From Odoribacteraceae bacterium (GTDB lineage: Bacteria; Bacteroidota; Bacteroidia; Bacteroidales; Marinifilaceae): 9,054 nucleotides of DNA. The translations under genes were made by a program, and so were the position numbers. The number at the start of each line of letters is the position of its first letter. The first letter of the stretch is position 1. The stretch spans positions 1-9,054 of the forward strand of contig JAIRXZ010000166.1 in assembly GCA_031267995.1 (NCBI GenBank), written 5' to 3'. Under the pieces are notes generated by a model that saw only the letters and a program-made list of their open reading frames with translations, searched no databases and had not been told where the DNA came from. Below are positions 5,134 to 9,054 of this stretch, piece by piece.

Positions 5134-8100
5134 ATGAAGAAACAGTGTCTTATCTACGTCGCCGTTCTGTCGCTCCTGTGTGTGCTGGGGTGCAAAGAGG
5201 GCAAGAAGAACATCCTGGAATACAGCAAGTACATCTCCGGTTTCACGCAGGGGATGATCCGCTCCACCGACCCGATATATATCCGTCTGGAGAGCGCCGC
5301 CCTCAAGTTCAACGACTCGCTGCCCGTGCCCGTGGAGAGCCTGTTCAAGATCGCCCCGGACGTCAGCGGCACGCTCACTTTCCGCGGCGGCGTGGTGGAG
5401 TTTCACCCCTCCGAGCGGCTGAAAAACGACCATACCTACCAGGTTTCCCTGCGTCTGGATCCCATCTGCGACGTTCCCGATAACCTGAAAACCTTTCAGT
5501 TCCAGATAAAAACTATCCCACAGACCTTCGCCTTCCAGGAGGGCGGCCTGGACATCGAGGAGGGCGAGGAGAAACTGTTCCGCTACCGGGGAACCATCGT
5601 GAACGCCGACCTGCTGGAGAACCAGGAGGAGGTGGAGAAGCTCGTCAAGGCCTCCTTCGACAAGGCCTCCCCGGATGTGGAGTGGGAGCACCTCACCCCC
5701 TACGCGCATCTTTTCACCGTCCACCGCCTGAAGCGCGGGACGGAGACCAAAATCCTCACGCTCACCTTCAACCAAAAGGTTAAAAACGGCAACGACTTGC
5801 TGGTGGAGATCCCCGGCGAAAACACCTTCTCCGTGCTGGAAATCAGACCCGGTGACAGCGAATCCAGGAGCATCCAAATCGTCATGTCCGACAACCTGGA
5901 CGCCTCCCAAAACCTCCAGGGGCTGATCGGCGTCGAGGAGGTCAAGAACATGAAATATGACATCGAGGGCAACATCGTCCGCGTCTACACCGACGAGCAG
6001 GAGAAGCTCCAGGGCGTCGTCCAAGTCACCGTGCACCAGGGCATCAGGAGCAAAATCGGCGACAAACTCCCCGCGGACATCACCCTGCCGCTCTCCTTCC
6101 CCTCCGTCAACCCGCGGGTAGATCTCTTCATGAACGCCCCCATCACCCCCTCCGAGGGCGACGCCATCATTCCCTTTACCGCCGTGGGACTGAAGGCGGT
6201 ACAACTGCGCGTCGTCAAGCTGTTCGCCCAAAACATGAACTTCTACCTCCAAATGAGTGACTACGACAAGGAGAACACCGGCAGTCGCCACGAGTTTTCC
6301 CGCGTGGCGCGCCTCGTCCTGAACAAAAAGATTAACCTTGTCAAAGAGGGAGAGCTGTTTGACCCCGACGTCTGGCAGGACTACACCATCAACCTGGCCG
6401 ACCACCTCACCCTGGAGAAGGGCGTCATCTACCGCCTGGAACTCCGCTTCCAGCGCTCCTACACGGGCATGCCCTGCGCTAGAAACCAGGAGGACAAGCT
6501 CCTCACCGAGGACAATTGGGATAACCCCCAGCGCGACGACTACGAGTACTACGACGATGACGACGGCGATTACTACTACAGCTATCCCTCAGACTTCGTC
6601 TGGGAGGAGCGTAACGATCCCTGTTCCAACTCCTACTACTACATGCGCGACCGTTTCCCGCACCGCAACATCATCGTCACCTCCCTCGGCCTCCTCGCCA
6701 AGGCGGGCATCGACGGCAAATACGCCGTGGCCGTCACCGACCTCCTCACGGCCGCCCCCGTGGAAAACTGCACCCTCTACTTCTATAACTATCAAAATCA
6801 AAAGATAGACTCCGCACGCACCAACGCCGCCGGCATCGCCACGGCGCGTCCCCCCGGCAAACCCTTCGTCATCGTGGCACAAAAGGGCAACGACAAGGTA
6901 CACCTCAAGGTCAGCGACAACACTGCCCTCTCCTTCAGCAACTTTGACGTCAGCGGGGCGGTCATCCAGCAAGGCCTCAAGGGATTCATCTACGGCGAGC
7001 GCGACGTTTGGCGTCCCGGTAACGACATCTACCTCTCCTTCATGCTCGAGGACAAGGAAAACCTCATCCCCGCCGGCCACCCCATCATCGCCGAGCTTTA
7101 CGATCCCAGCGGTAACATCGTCCAAGTCAAGCGCGAAACCCGCAACGAGCATGGCCTCTACTGCTTCCCCCTCAAGACGGACGCGGACGCCGTCACCGGC
7201 TACTGGCGGGCAGTCGTCAAAGTCGGCGGCGCGCACTTCACCAAAACCGTCCGCGTGGAAACCATCAAGCCCAACCGCCTCACCATAAACGTCCAACTGC
7301 CGGCGCCCGTGCTTGGCGAGGGCGTCGCCGCCACCCGCGTACCCGTGCAAACCCGCTGGATGCACGGCGCCAAAACCAGCAACCTGGAAACCAACACCGT
7401 CCTGCGCCTCAGCCATGCCCGCACCACCTTCCCCAACTTCGGCGACTACACCTTCGACCTCGCCCGCTACTTTGAAGCCACCGAAACCACCATCTTCGAC
7501 GGCAAAACGGACGCCGACGGCAACTTCACCATCCCCCTCGCCGACATCGACGCCTCCTCACCCCCCGGCATGCTCAACGCCCTGCTTACCACGCAGGTAT
7601 TCGAGAATGGCGGCGACTTCAGCATCGTCACCACGGCCTTCAAATACTCCCCCTACAAGGAATACGTCGGCATCAAACTCCCCGAAGCCGGCGAAAACGG
7701 CTACACCCCCGGCTCCTCCATCGCCGTGCAGGGAGTCACCGTCCAGCCCGACGGCAAGCAAGCCGGCAACAGCGAGATAGAACTCGAAGTCTACTCCGTC
7801 AACTGGCGTTGGTGGTGGGACTCGGACAATGACGAGCTTGGCTCCTACATCGCCCGTTCCTACAACAAACCCGTCTACACCACCACCGTACGCGCCGCCA
7901 ACGGCAAGTTCTCCGCCTCCGTCAGCTGCGCCAAATTCGGCCGCTACTACATCCTCGCCCACGACAAAGCATCCGGACACTCCACCGGCGCCACCTTCCA
8001 CGTCTACAACCGCGGCGCCGCCGACCTCCCCGGTGCGGCCACCCTCCTCGGCCTCAGCAGCAACAAAAAAGCCTACACCGTTGGCGACAAAATTGAAATC

Positions 8101-9054
8101 ACCTTCCCCTCCTCCGCCGGCAGCACCGCCATCGTCAGCATCGAAAACGGTAAGACCGTCAAGGAGATCACCCGCGTCGTCGCCACCGCCGGCACCACCA
8201 CCTTCACCACCACCGCCACCGAGGAGATGTGCCCCAACGCCTACATCAACATCACCCTCGTGCAGCCCCACCTCAACCGCACCAACGACAAAACCATACG
8301 TCTCTACGGTGTCCTCAACATCCCCGTCGAGGCGCCCGCCCTCCGCCTGCAACCGCGCGTCGACATGCCGGATGAACTGAGACCATCCAGCGACTTCACC
8401 CTCGCCGTCACCGAAACCGACGGCAAGCCGATGACCTACACCATCGCCATCGTCGACGAGGGACTGCTGGCGCTCACCTCCTTCCGCACCCCCGACCCCT
8501 TCCCCGCCTTCTACGCCCGCGAAGCCCTCGGCGTCAAAACCTGGGACTTCTACGACCAGGTTGCCGGCGCCCACGGCGCGCGCGTCGCCAAAGCCTTCGC
8601 CATCGGGGGCGACGAAGCCATCGTCGACGACGGCAAGCGCAAGAGCGACCGCTTCACCCCCGTCGTCATCTTCCGCGGCCCCTTCACCCTCCGTCCCGGC
8701 GGCCGCGACACCCACAACTTCACCATGCCCGAATACATCGGCGAAACACGCGTCATGATCATCGCCGAGGACAACGGCCGCTACGGATCAGTCGCCAAAA
8801 GCGTCAAGGTCAACAACCCCCTCATGCTCAACGTCACCATGCCCCGCCTCTTCACCCCCGGCGACATCATCGACATCCCCGTCACCGTCTTCGCCATGAA
8901 AGAAAACGTCAAGGACGTGGAAGTCACCCTCAAAACCGACCCCCTCGTGGAGATCATCGGCACCGCCAGCCAATCCGCGCGCTTCACCGAAATAGGCGAG
9001 CCAATCATCTTCTTCAAAATCAAAACACGCGAAAACACCGGTCGATCCACCCTC
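5134..9054 (+). CDS. Alpha-2-macroglobulin family lipoprotein (3' end beyond window)
   Basis: All 1307 visible codons are open. Residues 1-20 form a lipoprotein signal with VLGC and acylated Cys20, so the mature protein should be membrane-anchored. Bacterial alpha-2-macroglobulins trap proteases in the envelope. Seen in order: an N-terminal macroglobulin-like region (about 30-130); further beta-rich domains; a Tyr/Asp-rich loop (468-484) bracketed by Cys448 and Cys497; the MG2-type motif YGERDVWRPGN starting at 620; a WRWWW cluster near 891-895; a bait-region domain ending in VDEGLL (1107-1112), followed by TPDPFPAFYAREALGVKTWDFYD; and the central A2M domain from about 1172. Family members run to about 1800-1900 residues. 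The thioester region (GCxEQ, when present) and the receptor-like end are outside the window, so the mechanism cannot be settled. A pbpC gene sometimes neighbours these genes but is not visible here. Third codon positions are strongly C-biased, most of all in the second half. Confidence 0.93.
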   Translation, partial: MKKQCLIYVAVLSLLCVLGCKEGKKNILEYSKYISGFTQGMIRSTDPIYIRLESAALKFNDSLPVPVESLFKIAPDVSGTLTFRGGVVEFHPSERLKNDHTYQVSLRLDPICDVPDNLKTFQFQIKTIPQTFAFQEGGLDIEEGEEKLFRYRGTIVNADLLENQEEVEKLVKASFDKASPDVEWEHLTPYAHLFTVHRLKRGTETKILTLTFNQKVKNGNDLLVEIPGENTFSVLEIRPGDSESRSIQIVMSDNLDASQNLQGLIGVEEVKNMKYDIEGNIVRVYTDEQEKLQGVVQVTVHQGIRSKIGDKLPADITLPLSFPSVNPRVDLFMNAPITPSEGDAIIPFTAVGLKAVQLRVVKLFAQNMNFYLQMSDYDKENTGSRHEFSRVARLVLNKKINLVKEGELFDPDVWQDYTINLADHLTLEKGVIYRLELRFQRSYTGMPCARNQEDKLLTEDNWDNPQRDDYEYYDDDDGDYYYSYPSDFVWEERNDPCSNSYYYMRDRFPHRNIIVTSLGLLAKAGIDGKYAVAVTDLLTAAPVENCTLYFYNYQNQKIDSARTNAAGIATARPPGKPFVIVAQKGNDKVHLKVSDNTALSFSNFDVSGAVIQQGLKGFIYGERDVWRPGNDIYLSFMLEDKENLIPAGHPIIAELYDPSGNIVQVKRETRNEHGLYCFPLKTDADAVTGYWRAVVKVGGAHFTKTVRVETIKPNRLTINVQLPAPVLGEGVAATRVPVQTRWMHGAKTSNLETNTVLRLSHARTTFPNFGDYTFDLARYFEATETTIFDGKTDADGNFTIPLADIDASSPPGMLNALLTTQVFENGGDFSIVTTAFKYSPYKEYVGIKLPEAGENGYTPGSSIAVQGVTVQPDGKQAGNSEIELEVYSVNWRWWWDSDNDELGSYIARSYNKPVYTTTVRAANGKFSASVSCAKFGRYYILAHDKASGHSTGATFHVYNRGAADLPGAATLLGLSSNKKAYTVGDKIEITFPSSAGSTAIVSIENGKTVKEITRVVATAGTTTFTTTATEEMCPNAYINITLVQPHLNRTNDKTIRLYGVLNIPVEAPALRLQPRVDMPDELRPSSDFTLAVTETDGKPMTYTIAIVDEGLLALTSFRTPDPFPAFYAREALGVKTWDFYDQVAGAHGARVAKAFAIGGDEAIVDDGKRKSDRFTPVVIFRGPFTLRPGGRDTHNFTMPEYIGETRVMIIAEDNGRYGSVAKSVKVNNPLMLNVTMPRLFTPGDIIDIPVTVFAMKENVKDVEVTLKTDPLVEIIGTASQSARFTEIGEPIIFFKIKTRENTGRSTL
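8182..8220 (+). repeat. Low-complexity ACC-rich tract within the alpha-2-macroglobulin gene
   Basis: The tract is made almost entirely of ACC and GCC codons and encodes a Thr/Ala-rich stretch beginning near residue 1017. It stays in frame and falls within a beta-rich domain ahead of the VDEGLL motif. It is probably compositional bias with some potential for slippage, not a mobile repeat. Confidence 0.5.

Noticed and set aside
5092..6405. A 437-codon antisense frame over the start of the macroglobulin gene
   Set aside because: It has biased composition and no family resemblance, it lies opposite a well-supported gene, and it spans the divergent promoter boxes.
6589..7416. A 275-codon antisense frame within the macroglobulin gene
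   Set aside because: Same shadow effect; the Gly/Val/Asp-rich composition mirrors the sense codons.
7558..8715. A 385-codon open frame antisense to the macroglobulin gene, very rich in Gly, Val, Ala and Asp
   Set aside because: It is the mirror of a strongly C-biased coding strand, where stops are rare on the opposite strand. It has no recognisable domain, and the sense frame matches a known family throughout.

Overview
The window looks like a chromosomal segment of a high-GC member of the Bacteroidales (Bacteroidota). The evidence is TAnnTTTG-type -7 promoter boxes, start codons with weak or no Shine-Dalgarno sequence, a PafA-type phosphatase homologue, and a lipoprotein-anchored alpha-2-macroglobulin of the kind common in that phylum. 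The genus cannot be fixed from the sequence alone. No rRNA, tRNA, CRISPR array, insertion sequence or phage gene is visible.

Layout from left to right. (1) Positions 1-1387, minus strand: an exported PafA-like alkaline phosphatase/phosphodiesterase fold protein, cut by the left edge. Most of its catalytic and zinc-binding residues are replaced, so it looks like a pseudoenzyme. (2) Positions 1388-1707: a 320-bp divergent intergenic region with a promoter in each direction, a dense G-run block and a small inverted repeat. (3) Positions 1708-2834, plus strand: a two-gene regulator unit, a divergent TetR-like protein followed 20 bp later by an Lrp/AsnC-family regulator. (4) Positions 2812-5024, minus strand: UDP-glucose 6-dehydrogenase (ugd), then a diacylglycerol-kinase-family lipid kinase whose ATG shares a base with the ugd stop. 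The kinase gene overlaps the end of the Lrp gene tail to tail by 23 bp. (5) Positions 5025-5133: a compact divergent promoter region with two mirror-image TATTTTTG boxes. (6) Position 5134 to the right edge, plus strand: a very large alpha-2-macroglobulin-family lipoprotein, 1307 residues visible, continuing past the window.

Most products concern the cell envelope: a precursor for acidic polysaccharide (UDP-glucuronate), a lipid kinase, a periplasmic protease trap and an exported phosphatase-fold protein. The two regulators may control neighbours or distant genes; the sequence does not say which.

The two most notable signals are the loss of active-site residues in the PafA homologue and a reversal of GC skew. 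The plus strand is G-rich up to about 3.3 kb and C-rich after about 3.5 kb, whichever strand the genes lie on, and the flip falls inside one intact gene. That polarity is the one expected where replication forks converge. I did not find a convincing new multi-gene system.
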